Positions 11,021 to 22,478 of a DNA stretch of 63,721 nucleotides are shown one piece after another (position 1 is the stretch's first letter; each line of letters opens with the position of its first letter). Source of the DNA: Calocera cornea HHB12733 (lineage: Eukaryota; Basidiomycota; Dacrymycetes; Dacrymycetales; Dacrymycetaceae); the NCBI GenBank assembly GCA_001632435.1, contig KV423979.1, forward strand, positions 101,111 to 164,831, read 5' to 3'. The position numbers were made by a program, and so were the translations under genes. The notes beneath the pieces are model-generated. The model ran no database searches. It saw nothing but the letters and a program-made list of their open reading frames with translations, and was not told where the DNA came from.

Positions 11021-12467
11021 TCACTTCATTAGCTTCTCGTGCAGCTCTGCACCCTTCAGCTTGGCTCGCAAGAACGCCATCCGAGACTCGTATCGTTGCT
11101 TCACGTCGGCTCGGCTTTTCCGTACCTCCGCAAGAGCCTCTGTCAGCTTCGGATCGGGTTCGATGGCCGAAATAACAGCTCCTGCGGGGGCTGGAGTGTA
11201 CGAAAGGTTTGGAGCTGCTCTGGCCGGGGCGAAAGCGGTGGGTGGAGATGTTCCAGCGGCTCGATTTGAAGCAGCCTTCATGGCGGAGCGTAGCGGGAGA
11301 ACATCAATGAGCGAGTTCCGTTTGCGAGGTTTGATCGTTCCATTCGAATCAGCCTGGGGCAGAGCAGCCGCGCCATTCGGCCCAGACATGCTGACGATCC
11401 CCAAGCCAACTCCGATTTGCAAGCCCTCCAGCTGTTCCAATATGTTTGCCTCCCGCACGTCGAAACCTTCCAGCACCCGCATGCCCTCCATCTCAACCTC
11501 AGCCAACTCACTTCGCAGTTGAGCTGCCGACTTGTCCTCGTCATTATCAGGCAGCGTCTGTCGTAGGGTAGCTGTACTTGGGTATGATGTCGGCATATGC
11601 GCGTGGAATGCAGACGGTGGCGCAGGCCGTGAACGATGTGAGGGTGCAACAGAGGGTGCGCGAGAACGCAGAGAGGATATAGACAGGAGATCGGCAGATA
11701 TGTTGTTTGTTGGGGATAATGGTATGTTTTGGGTGGACAACGTGTTCGAGGAAGCGTTGCGTCCCGAGTTGGCCATCGTCACCGTGGAGTTCGAGCGAAA
11801 GGAGAAAACCGATGCGGAGGAGTCTCCATTTGGGAGAATCGATCCTGACCTGTTGGACAAACGAGAGCCCGTCCGGCGAAGGCTGTTCTTGAGGACCTTT
11901 AACGGCGAGGATGCCGGTTCGGGCTCGATTATTGATGGTGAAATGTCAGGAGTGAATGAGGGTATGGGTGATCTTGCGTATGATTGGGAATCTCTTGCTG
12001 TTCTTTGAGAGGCGGAAAGACGAGACGGCCCAGCCTGGCTGGCAGATCCATATCGCTCAAATATCTCTTGTCGGAGGATGCGGTATGCATCGTCGCTGCT
12101 CTGGGGTCAGTAATAGCCGATATTCACGAGACAGCATGCATACCTAATGAGCCCATCCGCGTGTGAGGTAGCGAGTTCGTTCAGCCTCGAGGCGAGGGTT
12201 CTCCTGGTGTAGAGCTTCAGTAGGCTTCGCGAGTGAGAAGCAAGAGTCTCACGTCACCGGATCTGCTGCTGCCGGCGGGGCTGGCCGAGCTGGTGGCCCG
12301 GGCTCGGGCGACGGTACCTCGACCCATCCGTCTGCGTTGGGTTGTGGAGACGTATTGGGAGAGTCCTTCTTTCGGAGCTTTCCATACCACTTTGAGGTGA
12401 TGACCTTTGTGTCGTGGTTCTTGGGCAATGGGGCAGACTCTGCGCGTCGAGAGGAGAAAAAGCCCAT
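11021..12467 (-). CDS. Hypothetical protein with possible N-myristoylation signal
   Basis: Three or four exons. Exon 1 starts MGFFSSRRAESAPLPKNHD and includes VITSKWYGKLRKKDS. A short exon reads LYTRRTLASRLNELATSHAD, followed by SSDDAYRILRQEIFERYGSA. The long last exon is Ser-rich and ends with a coiled coil (DPKLTEALAEVRKSRADVKQ) and LRAKLKGAELHEKLMK. The N-terminus (Gly2, Ser at position 6, then Arg) fits an N-myristoylation motif, which suggests membrane attachment. SDDAYRILRQEIFERYG looks like a short conserved helix. The family was not recognised; such proteins occur across Agaricomycetes without known function. The start was chosen because MGFFSSRR begins the protein-like pattern, although the frame is open further upstream. 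Confidence 0.6.
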
Positions 12468-12835
12468 GAGGAGCGGGCGATAAACATGCGCAAGTGAGAA
12501 ACGGGGAGCAAGAGAAGGTGAGGGAGAGAAGCAAGGGCAAGGGGAGGGGGGGCAGGGGGACTCCAGATGAGCGGACACTCTACTTTGTGTCAAAGGGCAT
12601 CAGCGGGTCAGGTGGCGAATAGGCGCGAACCCTCGACGCGTATCAATGAGCACATGCGCGACAGCCGTCATGGAACATTTCCATATTTCCTTTCATTACA
12701 CATCCGGACCGGGTATTTCCTACAATTACCTAACTGCTCGACCTGCAAGAAGCGAAGAAACTTATAAGTAAGGGGGTATCCATACATCCGTCATCACAAG
12801 ATCATGAATCATTCAGACTGGATCCTCCGACACTG
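12468..12835. other. Intergenic region
   Basis: Lies between the start of the preceding minus-strand gene and the stop of beta-tubulin on the same strand. It holds a G-rich run near 12541-12561 and no gene. Confidence 0.5.
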
Positions 12836-14509
12836 TTATTCCTCGATCACTTCTTCGGTCACCTCATCTTCGTACTCCTCTTCCGCAGTCGCCTCCTGGT
12901 ACTGCTGGTACTCGTTGATCAGGTCGATCACGTTGGACTCGGCCTCGGTGAACTCCATTTCGTCCATACCCTCGCCCGTGTACCAATGCAAGAACGCCTT
13001 GCGCTTGAACATGGCCGCGAACTGCTCCTGCGAGCGCTTGAAAACCTCCTGAATGGCAGTCTGCAGAATGAATTAGCTTCAGTCCCATACATCGAGAATG
13101 TGATAACGCCTTACAGTGTTGCCGAGGCATACACCGGCCTGCTTCTTGCCTACGGGTGGCACGGAGCACATGGTGACAGACACATTGTCAGGAATCCACT
13201 CGACAAAAGAGCTCGAGTTCTTCGCCTGGAGCTGCTGAACCGATGCCTCCACCTCGCGAGAAGAGAGCTTCCCACGATAGATGGTGGCGGCAGTGAGGTA
13301 CCTGCCGAGTCTCGGGTCACAAGCCACGAACAGATTGCGACGGTCGAAGAGCGACGCGGTAAGTTCTGGCACAGACATCGACTGGAACGATTGAGAACCG
13401 GGCGGAACGAGGGGAGCGTAGGCGGGAGCAAGGAAGTGAAGACGTGGGAAAGGAATGAGGTTGAGAGCCAGCTTGCGGAGATCACCGTTGAGCTCGCCGG
13501 GGAAGCGCAGGCTGGTGCTGATACCAGACATAACCTGAGCGATAAGCTGGACGACGTACGATTTAGCACACGCCTAGATAACGAAGGAAGAGCACGTACG
13601 TCGTTCAGATTTGTGAATGTAGGAGCGGGGTTCTTCAGCGTCCTGACAGCCGCATCGTATAGCGCCTCATTGTCCAGGCAGAACGTCAAGTCGCTGTTCT
13701 CGACAATCTGATGGAGAGACAGCATTGTGTTGTACGGCTCAACAACCGTATCAGACACCTTGGGGCTGGGCAGGATGGAGAAGGTAGCAAGCATCCGGTC
13801 GGGCGCTTCCTCCCGAAGCTTCGACAGAAGCAAGCTGCCCAAGCCAGCACCAGTACCTCCACCGAGTGAGTGGATGACTTGGAAACCCTGCAGGGAGTCG
13901 CATTTCTCAGACTGGTTGCGCACTTGATCCAGGATCTGGTCGATGAGCTCGGCTCCTTCGGTGTAATCTGTGAGGCAGATTGTCAGGTTCTTAGAATGAC
14001 CAAGGATAGTTATGTACGGCACTTACGGCCCTTCGCCCAGTTGTTTCCCGCGCCACTTTCCCCGGTGACGAAGGTATCCGGCCTGAAGAGCTGCCCGAGA
14101 GGACCGGCGCGAATGTTGTCGGTCACGGCAGGCTCCAGATCGATCTGCAGAGAGCGCGGCACGTATTTCCCATCGGAAGCCTCCGAAAAGTACACGCCAA
14201 CCTGGATGAACATCGTATTCAGGAATGAATTTCAATCTAGCTCGAGGAAGGAGTCACCCTAGCGATCTTTTGGTCATCGTCACCCCGATACATCTGTGAG
14301 AAGCGTGCATTAGACGAGTTTCACTTTCCAGGAGCAGAGAATAGCGTACTCCGTTGGAATCCAAGCCATGTTCAGCAAGTATCATCTGCCAGAAGGCAGA
14401 GCCGACTTGATTCCCCGCCTGGCCGACCTGCACGTGGGGGTGAGCAAGTCTGCAAGTCTGCCGGGCGAGGTATAATACCAACCTGGATGTTGATAATTTC
14501 CCTCGACAT
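12836..14509 (-). CDS. Beta-tubulin, divergent paralogue
   Basis: Microtubule subunit. The protein starts [18 protein letters not shown] and carries the GTP-binding loop as GGGTGAG (in [18 protein letters not shown]). [33 protein letters not shown] and [17 protein letters not shown] identify it as beta. The acidic tail is [15 protein letters not shown]. It differs from the usual single fungal beta-tubulin: the start is MSREII instead of MREI, GGGTGSG is GGGTGAG, and the segment normally VENSDETFCIDNEAL reads [15 protein letters not shown]. That places Leu at the position of Glu198, a benzimidazole contact. Several introns of about 50-60 bp. This is probably the second, divergent beta-tubulin of Agaricomycetes; the main copy would be elsewhere. 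It is divergently transcribed from the next gene with a spacer of about 290 bp. Confidence 0.92.
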
Positions 14510-14800
14510 TGTCTTAGCTGAAGCCGTTGTCAGACGTGCGCATATATACGCTGCTGAAGGGATGTACTGACCGATGTAATGCAATACGAAGGCAATGAGG
14601 CAAGACGGTGGACGGGAATGAGGCGCGTACAGCCGTCAACTCGGCCTGGTCTAGGAATGGGGTCTCGAGAAGGACGCGTTTGCCTCCGCTTCAACTCCTC
14701 CCGTGAGGCTACGTAGTCCGGGGGATTGCGGGCCCACGATTGCTTCATGAAAGGGTTCAACTCGTCATTGTGTCCTTTGACGCTCCTCGTGCACTCTGAG

Positions 14801-16739
14801 ATGGGCTTGGACGACATAAATCTGACTGAACAGGAGAAACGATTCTTGGGGATCGGGACTAGTTCCGGCACGGCGGCTGTCACTGTCAACAATACCGTTG
14901 TAGACCTGACCGAGGATGACGACGAGAGCGATCCAGAGGCTGCACAGAATGACATCGGCACCAGTGTACCTTGCGAGATCTGTCGCGAAGAGCTTGCTTT
15001 TTTGGATATCTCCCAACGGCAGCTGCACTATGACGCGCACTTTTCGGATCCTCCAGGCTAGTTTTGTATACTTGCTTCTTGGACCTCGTTCTCAACTGGT
15101 TACAGGAGCCAGTGACGCACCACAGTCCGATGCGGCACAGGCTTCAGCTGGTAATCGAAAGGCGATCTCTCCAAAAGAGAACATTTTCTGGTCCCCATCA
15201 TTCCATAACAATTCTTTTCCAAAATGTTATACTCCCGGTACGTTCGCGTCTCCGCCGTTGTACGTCATCCTTACCTTGGGCAAGGCATTGTTCCTTTAGT
15301 AAGACGAGCATTGCTGAAGAGCCACCACGCCGGATGGACGACGAAAGCGGCTCTGTGTCAAGAGGGAGTGTGCCATATCCGAACCGAGTGGTGTCCGTGT
15401 CATGCCTTATCAGGGACTATATATTGACAGGCGGTCTCAGTTGACAGATTTTGGGGTTGCGGGCCAGTGTTTCGTTTATACGCCTCGTGGCAGTAATTAA
15501 TATGCATGATAGATACCGCAATTTCATGATGGTGTGCACCGCATTGATGAATCAGACTGTCCAGCCATCATACGCCAAGCTTCTTAGACCGAACGGCGCC
15601 AGTCCTGGTGTGCGCCAATTGCAACACTGGCTGGAGGACGCATGGAACAGCGGTGGGCAACGACTACTTCTCCTTGGGACCTGGCTAACGTGCTTCACTC
15701 ACGAGGGTATGACAAAGAAGGTGCGGCCCATTTTAAGCACCATATAGTAGGGACCCGCAAGTGGATTGGAACTGCAGGTACGTTGTTTATTATGCTTGAA
15801 TATGCTCGATGTATCATTCTCGTGCAGACATCTGGGCGGTCCTATCGTTCCTTAGCGTCCCGTAAGTCTATCGCTCGCATCATTGCATATGACATTCACA
15901 GAGGCCAAGAGCACAATTGGTAGACTTTCGGAAGGATCATGATGGTGAGACTCTTGTCCACGGTTGCTGCGTTTGGTTCAACTGTCATTCCCAGCGCCCG
16001 CGGCTCTACAAGACTGGGTGAAGAAATACTTCAGTGAAGAAGAACGTTCGCGGGTTTCGACTTCCACGTCAGCCTTTGACGCACTGAACCAGTCTCCCGT
16101 GCTCGTCACGAAGAAGCTTCCGATCATTCTCCAGGTCCGGCTGACTGTGCCACTTCTTTCCCAGCGCTGATACGCGTTTGCGCAGCACGCCGGGCATTCG
16201 CGCACCATAATCGGATACGAGCAAGACAAGAAAGGCAACGTGAACCTTCTCCTGTTAGACCCGGGGAGGGGAGCAGTCAACTCCTGAAGCTCGACACCGA
16301 GGCTGACCTTCAAACAGAAATATTCCTGAAGAAGCCAGACGAGCATGCATCAGCGAAATATCAGCCCCGGAAGTGGCCCCGAAAGCAAGCGCGGCTGGAT
16401 TCATGCAGAAGATGATCAAGCGGGTAGCTAACGAAGATACATCCACAAGAGCCCTGAAAAGGGTGAAAGGGAGTGGTAGAAGAGCTGTGCCTGGCACGCA
16501 GAGAGATTTAGTGGACGAGAAGAACGCGGGGACCATCTTGTCGGCGTTCCGTGTCAACCTCAAGAGCCTGAGGTGAGAAGACCCTTTGATCATGCCGGTG
16601 GCTGTGCGGTCTTCTGAGCTCGAGGATTGCCCGCAGCCGAAAGGACGAGTATCAGGTGCTGTATTTCCCGCTGGAACCAGCGCTGAGTGCGGAGGAGAGG
16701 GAGAGGCGGAAGGTGGTATCGAGCGAGATAGGCTGTTAG
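14801..16739 (+). CDS. ZUP1/Mug105-like ubiquitin peptidase (family C78)
   Basis: Cysteine peptidase of the C78 fold. Family members with an N-terminal zinc finger cleave Lys63-linked ubiquitin chains and act in genome maintenance. The N-terminus has a Cys pair and His (VPCEICREELAFLDISQRQL, then HYDAHF), fitting a C2H2 finger. The peptidase region reads GWTTKAALCQEGVCHIRTEW, then DRFWGCGYRNFMM with the nucleophilic Cys, then HHIVGTRKWIGTADIWAVLS. The His and Asp follow in QHAGHSRTIIGYEQ and NLLLLDPGR. The C-terminal stretch is ILSAFRVNLKSLR and DEYQVLYFPLEPALSAEE. Two introns need GC donors (15057-15105 and 15463-15512). Between DPGR (about 16265) and the next protein-like block (about 16330) I could not place a canonical intron that keeps the frame, so that join is uncertain and a frameshift is possible. 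Confidence 0.82.
15057..15105 (+). other. GC-AG intron 1 of the C78 peptidase gene
   Basis: The exon ends CCAG and the intron begins GCTAGT and ends TTACAG. Reading through would hit a TAG at once. Splicing joins SDPP to GASDAPQ in frame. Confidence 0.6.
15463..15512 (+). other. GC-AG intron at the catalytic Cys codon region
   Basis: The intron begins GCCAGT and ends ATGATAG. It joins TGC GG to A TAC CGC to give CGYRN, the family's active-site motif. No GT donor gives the motif. Confidence 0.65.
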
Positions 16740-16990
16740 GCAGTAATGTATCGCAAGTTGCGGATATGAAGTGCTTGTTTTGCTGCAGCGCCGCACTCCT
16801 GCGAGACGCGCGTGGCGGAAGAGAGGGCGGTCATCACTCCCCCACGCACTGGAGACGCGCCTCGGCGCAAGCCTTTTCGTGCCCAAATTCAATTTCAGCT
16901 CCCTCTTTCCCTCCTCCTTCCCGCCCACATCCCGCCCGCCCGTCCGCCCTCGAGCCCTCGCATCCTCCCCCTCTCTCCCCTTCCACCTCG

Positions 16991-18699
16991 ATGGATCCCC
17001 AGCTCATACACCCAAGTACATCCAACGCACATCCTCCCACCTCGCCAGAACAGGACCCGGATGGCCACGGACTTCAACTCGCCGGTGGCGTCGACCCCTC
17101 AGATGTCTCGCCCACCTCAGGTCAAGCAGAACCAAAACCAAAGCCAAAACCAAAGAAGTCAGAACGGGACATGGGAAAGACCCTGCTACCCGTAGCCCGT
17201 GTGCAGAAGATACTCAAGGCAGACAAGGAGATGTCTACATGCGGGAAGGACGCGGTGGTACGCGCACTTGTTACCCTCAGACTCCAGCCGAAGGCTAATC
17301 ATGACGCAGTTTCTCATATCTGTCGCCGCGGTACGCGCTCTACCTCGCGGCGGTCACGCGTAGAGCGCTCATTCACATTGCTTTAGGAGGAGTTCATAAA
17401 GCGCTTGGCCCAAGCCGGCCACCAGCAAGCACAGCGAGACAAACGCTCGACGGTTCAGCAGCGTGACCTAGGTGCGCAACCATTGTCTCTCATACTACCC
17501 TGTTCTCACGCCTTCCCATCAGCCACCGCTGTCCGCACAACACAGCATGAGGAGTTGGCTTTCCTTGAAGGTGTGATTTGAGGTCCTCCTGGTATTCGTG
17601 ACCTCATATGAACGCTACCTCCTTTGTATGTGTAGACATTATACCGCCTGCAATGACATTGTCCCGTGCCCTCGAACTCGCAAGCCAATTTGACCCGAAC
17701 GACCTCTTCGCGGAGCCACCAACCACAACATCATCGCGTCCGGCCGATGCAAGGAAAAGAGAGCGGGGAAAGGGCGTTGAAGAAGAGAAGGCGGCTGAGG
17801 GGGAACCAGTAGAAGAGAAGGACAAGGAGAGGCTGAATGGAAAGGCAAAGGGACACGATGGAGACAAGGCCAAAGAGAAGGAAAGGGGCAAGGAGAGGAG
17901 AGGGACGGGAAGTACCCACGTCAATGGTGTCCTCTCCGAAAAGTCAAAGCCTTCCGATGTCTCGATTGAGTCGCCTCCACTCCAGCCTACCAACGGGTCC
18001 AGCCGCCGAGACTCGTCGCCGAGGTCATCTCCGCGATCTTATACTCACCACCACCATGCACCCTTCAACCCACCGCTTCAGCATCACCATCATGAAATAC
18101 GGTCCCATTCGCACTCCCATTCGCACTCTCACTCGCACGCGCTACCACAGACGCACCACCATCACCATGTTCATTCCCCTGTTCAGGCGCATGACTTTCC
18201 CCCTCAGCGTCTCTCACCTGTCACGAACGGAGCAGCATACAGCTATTCGCATCCCGGGCCCAGCCATCACTACCCAGCCCCGTCACCCGAACTGAACCAC
18301 GGCCCAGAGCCACGCCATTCACCTCGAGAATCTCGATATTCGCCCCACTCGCCAAGAGACCATTACTTTCCCCCGCCGCCTTCGGACATGGCCTATCATC
18401 ACCATCCCCTGCCACCGCTTCCAGCCCACTACCACGAGTTTCCACCTCCAAGTCACTATGACCCTCGTGGGCCTTCTCAGCCATACGGGCCATACTGGCA
18501 TGGTCCAGGGAGAGAGCCTTATGATCGGCTGGACTACGCAGATTCGAGAGACGCGAGGGAGCATAGGGAGCGCCACGATCGCGCATATGACGATCGCCGT
18601 GACGCTCCTTATCACTCTAGTTCGGCGCGATCTCGTCTCGACCACGATTCTCGTGACCCGCGCGACGATCCGTTCTCCCGTATGGACGAAGGGCGCTGA
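16991..18699 (+). CDS. Histone-fold protein, DPB3/POLE4/CHRAC-like, with His-rich tail
   Basis: Small histone-fold subunits of this family pair with a partner such as Dpb4 in DNA polymerase epsilon or ISWI-type remodelling complexes, in the nucleus. Five exons assemble into LPVARVQKILKADKEM, then CGKDAVFLISVAAEEFIKRL, AQAGHQQAQRDKRSTVQQRD and TTQHEELAFLEDIIPP, which covers the whole fold of about 95 residues. Exon 2 is only 21 bp (FLISVAA). The remaining 350 residues are disordered: a Lys/Glu-rich block, then a very His-rich region (SHSHSHSHSHSHALP, HHHHAP, HHHHHVH) and Pro/Arg/Asp-rich repeats. The usual family member is 100-250 residues, so the tail is exceptional and might bind metal or RNA. 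The start is the first ATG before an acidic, Pro-rich leader with a KPKPKPKK basic patch. Confidence 0.85.
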
Positions 18700-18815
18700 C
18701 TGTAGGAACCATCTGTAGATCACGACGTAGATGCCGGACATGTGCTATGAGAGTAGTGAGGTGTTCAGGCCACCTCTGCCGTCGCGTATTATACAACTGC
18801 CACCTAATTCGGATA

Positions 18816-19447
18816 TCACAGCTTGCTCTTTATTCTATCAGCCATGTCTTTGCCCGCGTTGTCATCCAGCTCCTCCCGCCTATCATATTCCGACCTAACC
18901 ATGGATTGATGATCCATCGGACCCGTTGTCCCCTTCGGCTGCACGGCGACATCACCGACTCGAGGTGCGGGGACGATATGGAAATGCACATGAGGTACAG
19001 CCTGACCATATCCTTGGTTGCAGACAACGTTGAGATCGTTATGTTGAGTTGCTAAAGGTGCTCCATGTTAGCGCAAGGCGACCTTCGCAGGACAGATTGT
19101 CGAGCCTTTTGTTATTGCACTGGCAACAGTCGACAGAGCCTCCCCTACCGCTCTGCTATAGTCAGGCGGCAAATCGGATAAGTTCGGGCAGTGTATTTTG
19201 GGCACAACAAGTGTGTGCCCGGCCCTGATAGGAAGGATGTCTACACAGTCAATCTGTGAGCAATGCCTCACACGAACGGAGTTGCAATCCAGCTCTCACC
19301 CAGAAACGCAATTACCATGTCGGTTTCGAAGACTTTAAAAGCAGATTGTTTGCTTGTGATAATACCGCAGAACGGGCAGTTGTCGTCCGCCAGCCATCTC
19401 TGAGATGTCTGCTTGTTGACAGCTTCATCGATCATAAAGGAGGTCAT
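18816..19447 (-). CDS. HIT-family nucleotide hydrolase
   Basis: The histidine-triad motif PHVHFHIVP is encoded near 18970-18995. HIT proteins hydrolyse the alpha-phosphate bond of nucleotide conjugates such as AMP-lysine or dinucleoside polyphosphates. Exon 1 has CPFCGIITSKQSAFKVFETD, where the CxxC pair is the zinc-binding start typical of Hint-type enzymes. Exon 2 has DILPIRAGHTLVVPKIHCPN, and the last exon contains QHNDLNVVCNQGYGQ, then the triad, ending DMADRIKSKL. Three exons, about 180 residues. The start at 19447 (MTSFMIDEAVNKQ) keeps the gene just clear of the ZNG1 stop, 62 bp upstream; an in-frame ATG further upstream would overlap that gene. It converges on the histone-fold gene. 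Confidence 0.88.
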
Positions 19448-19509
19448 CGGTAGGGACAAGGAGGGATGCGGGCCACGTTTCGCGGACGAGCGGCTGTGGT
19501 GACTCTCAC

Positions 19510-21037
19510 TTAGGAACTGATGATATTCAGATAGCGCTGTAAGCATTCTATCAATACATGCCCATCGCCTAACCCCCTGCCTATGAATGCTATCTTCCCA
19601 TTCGGTACAGTCATATCGTCTCCTTGCACCGCATTGATGTCGTAAATATTGCGAACCCCTTGCAGGACAAACGGCTTCCCATCAGAAGCAAAGAGGCCCT
19701 TGCACCGGAGAATCTCGAAATCAGCTGTAAGCTCTGACGCATCGGCACGCAGCAACACATTGTCCCATAGCAATGATCGGATGAACTCATCTAGTCTGTG
19801 AAACGATGCCGGGTGAATCACCTCGATCGTCTCGCACTTGAACCAGACCACGCACCTGCTCAGCTGATCGACTGTAAGAGACGGGAGCGCCAAAACGCAA
19901 GAGGATACATCATCAAGATGACCAGAGGGGTGAGGATGTGAATGTGACGGATCATGATCGTGATCGTCGTCACATGGCGCATCAGTTGAGACAAAGGCAG
20001 TCGGAATCATCGAAAATCGTTCGTATGCTCGGAGGCCCAATATTTGATCCAGGTTCACCATACCCATTTGAGTCGAAAAGCGAGGCACGGTAGGGTTGAT
20101 CTCACTGTTCTTGTGATCAGTATGGTTCATAGCAGGGTACACGAGAACCTACGCTATGAGCGCATCGAGAGAAGCGAGCTGTGACGGGGTGGCTAAGTCT
20201 GTTTTGTTGACCAGAACGACGTCTGCGCAGGCAAGTTGCCTGCCAATGCAAAAGTTGAGAGCAGATCGTCGATCGCAGATGGAGAGCTACCTTAACCCCT
20301 CGTTTATCCAGCCTTCCCGTCTTTCTTCTAGTTGCCTTGCGCCGAAAACGGAGTCGATCACGCATACAACACCGTCAAGGTAAATGTCGGAAGCCAGTTC
20401 TTCATTCTGCCAGAACATGGCGGCAATTGGCCCTGCAGGAATGCGTGAGTAACGCTGTTAAGCCTTAGGGGGGAAAAGAATACCTGGATCAGCCACACCT
20501 GTGGTTTCCAGAAGAATGTAATCGAACTTCCCCTTCTTCCTCATCAGCTTCTCAATGGCGGCTGCCCCGCTGTCTTTGACGGAACAGCATAAACAACCAT
20601 TTGCCAGCTCGAGGACTTCCTCTGTGAGCCCAGTATCTGATGACACGTTGATGGTGCGTGCTGTTAAGCCCTTTAGAGAAGCGAGCATTACTAGAAGACA
20701 TATGCAACCGACATTCGATGTCTGCCGTATCAGCGAACTCATTCATGATGACTGCAATTCGTCGCCCATGATTCTCGGTTAGGATATAATTGAGCAGCGT
20801 CGTCTTGCCAGCTCCACTACAACACCGCTCAGTAATTTGTACACATCGGGATGTGTGTACCGACAGATAACCAGTCAGGATTGTAAGAGGCACGCGTGAA
20901 TCACCGTCATCGCCAGTAGTACCAGGAGCTTCCAGCGGAGCTTCTACCAGCTCCCTATGAAGCACACGATTGAGTCAGCGCAGGGCCTTACGTCAGGGCC
21001 AGTCCACTGCATACGGGATTTCTTCATCTTGCTCCAT
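19510..21037 (-). CDS. ZNG1/CBWD-family zinc chaperone GTPase (CobW/P47K)
   Basis: GTPase that in eukaryotes delivers zinc to methionine aminopeptidase 1. The start [14 protein letters not shown] resembles the family's N-terminal ELVP-type targeting motif. It is recovered only if the first intron begins at GTATGC, because the longer read runs into a stop. The P-loop is in [20 protein letters not shown]. The CxCC metal site is in [13 protein letters not shown], and [14 protein letters not shown] is the Walker B region. [12 protein letters not shown] is the guanine-specificity motif. A His/Asp-rich linker ([18 protein letters not shown]) may bind metal. The C-terminal CobW domain reads [20 protein letters not shown] and ends [10 protein letters not shown]. 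Several short introns. It is divergently transcribed from the STYX-like gene across about 310 bp. Confidence 0.9.
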
Positions 21038-21349
21038 AATATATTCGGTCGCGATAATGAATGGTAGGATATGCTATCCGATAGCGCTCAGCAGCCGGCA
21101 GAGTGTTGTTTAGACTGGAAGAAGAGGAACAAGGACGGGGCGGGCCGAGGTGCGGAACGGGGCAGGCTGGAATGCGGCGCCTACCCGCGGCTGTGCCCTC
21201 AGATGTCAGCTTGCGCGCACGGCTCGCCACCCGCATATTATAAACCGTCACGTCGTCTGTGGGCAACGCTCATCCTCACCCCTTCACGTCGGACCTGTGC
21301 ATCCCTCTGTTGTCCCGTAATCGTTATCATCTGTTCACTAGACTCGGCT

Positions 21350-22299
21350 ATGTCCTACGTCGCACAGCAAGATATGCCCGCTCTGCCCGGCAAGGAATGG
21401 AGGTAAGCGCTCGCTCCGATCCGGCCTATCTTCATCGCGCTCATGTATGCGTCGCCGGAGAGATATGAGATGCGAAGAGAATGTCAAGAGATCATACCCG
21501 GACTTCTTCTCGGACCATTTCAGGTCTCCAAAGACCTTGACACGCTGCTCTCGCTCGGCGTAACTCATATGTGCGTCTTGGCCTCCGGTCACGTCTTGGT
21601 CATACGACTGATGCCGTCGTCAGTCTCTGCATTCGAGATCCGAAAGAAGCGTTTCTCGTCAAGGAACGCTTCCCCGACAGATTTCACTATATGGTGCTAG
21701 ATGTGGTGGATAATGACGAGCAGAACCTGATCAGTCTCTTCAATGGGTAAGCACTTCGGCGATCCGCGCATCGGTACGAACGGAAGCCAACCCATTTGAA
21801 TAGACCTAAGCAGTTTATCTACGATGCGATAAACAACGGTGGAACTGCGCTGGTACATTGTAATGGTGCGCACTTTGCATGTTTGTTTGTGGAAGTAGGC
21901 CAGCTGACAAGACGGCTACAGGCGGCATCAGCTTATCTCCCACATTCGTCATTCTCTTCATCATGCAACACAACTCCATGTCCTATACTGTCCGTATATG
22001 CATGTTCTTTCGAGCTGTGAGACTCATGAATGTCACAGGAAGCATTACACTACGTCCAGAACAAACGCTACTGCATATCACCGAACACCGGCTTCATGGC
22101 CCAGCTGAAGGAGTACGAGCCAATATATCGAGCGCAGAAAGCGATTCTGGCTATGCCGCCGCAGGCGGGGCGCACGATGAGCAATAGGAGGAAGCGAGAT
22201 GAAGACGAAGACGATGAGACGGAATGGAATTCAAGGCGGCCTCATGGCCCCATGGACAAGCCGGAAGACGATGATCAAACCATGGACGTTGCTGCCTGA
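21350..22299 (+). CDS. STYX-like dual-specificity pseudophosphatase
   Basis: Dual-specificity phosphatase fold. Human STYX is a catalytically dead member that binds phosphoproteins. Exons give MSYVAQQDMPALPGKEWR, then YEMRRECQEIIPGLLLGPFQ, LLSLGVTHIVCIRD and FHYMVLDVVDNDEQNLISLF. The signature loop reads VHCNGGISLSPTFVI. The catalytic Cys of HCx5R is kept, but the Arg that binds phosphate is Leu. EALHYVQNKRYCISPNTGF and LKEYEPIYRAQKAIL then match the STYX-type C-terminal half. The tail is acidic and basic (NRRKRDEDEDDETEW). Inactivity is inferred from the lost Arg; human STYX instead lost the Cys. Five or six exons. Confidence 0.85.
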
Positions 22300-22478
22300 C
22301 AATTCCCATTCACCCATGTATACCACTTTCGTCGGATTGCCCTGCGTCGGGATGCAATACCTGTATTGATACATTAAAGTGTAATAAAACGTGCAAGCCA
22401 TCTATAACACAATTGCAAAGAGTAATTCTATGAGAAGCGTCCTTCAGCCACCTAGGAGGTATAGGGGGAACACGCCAA

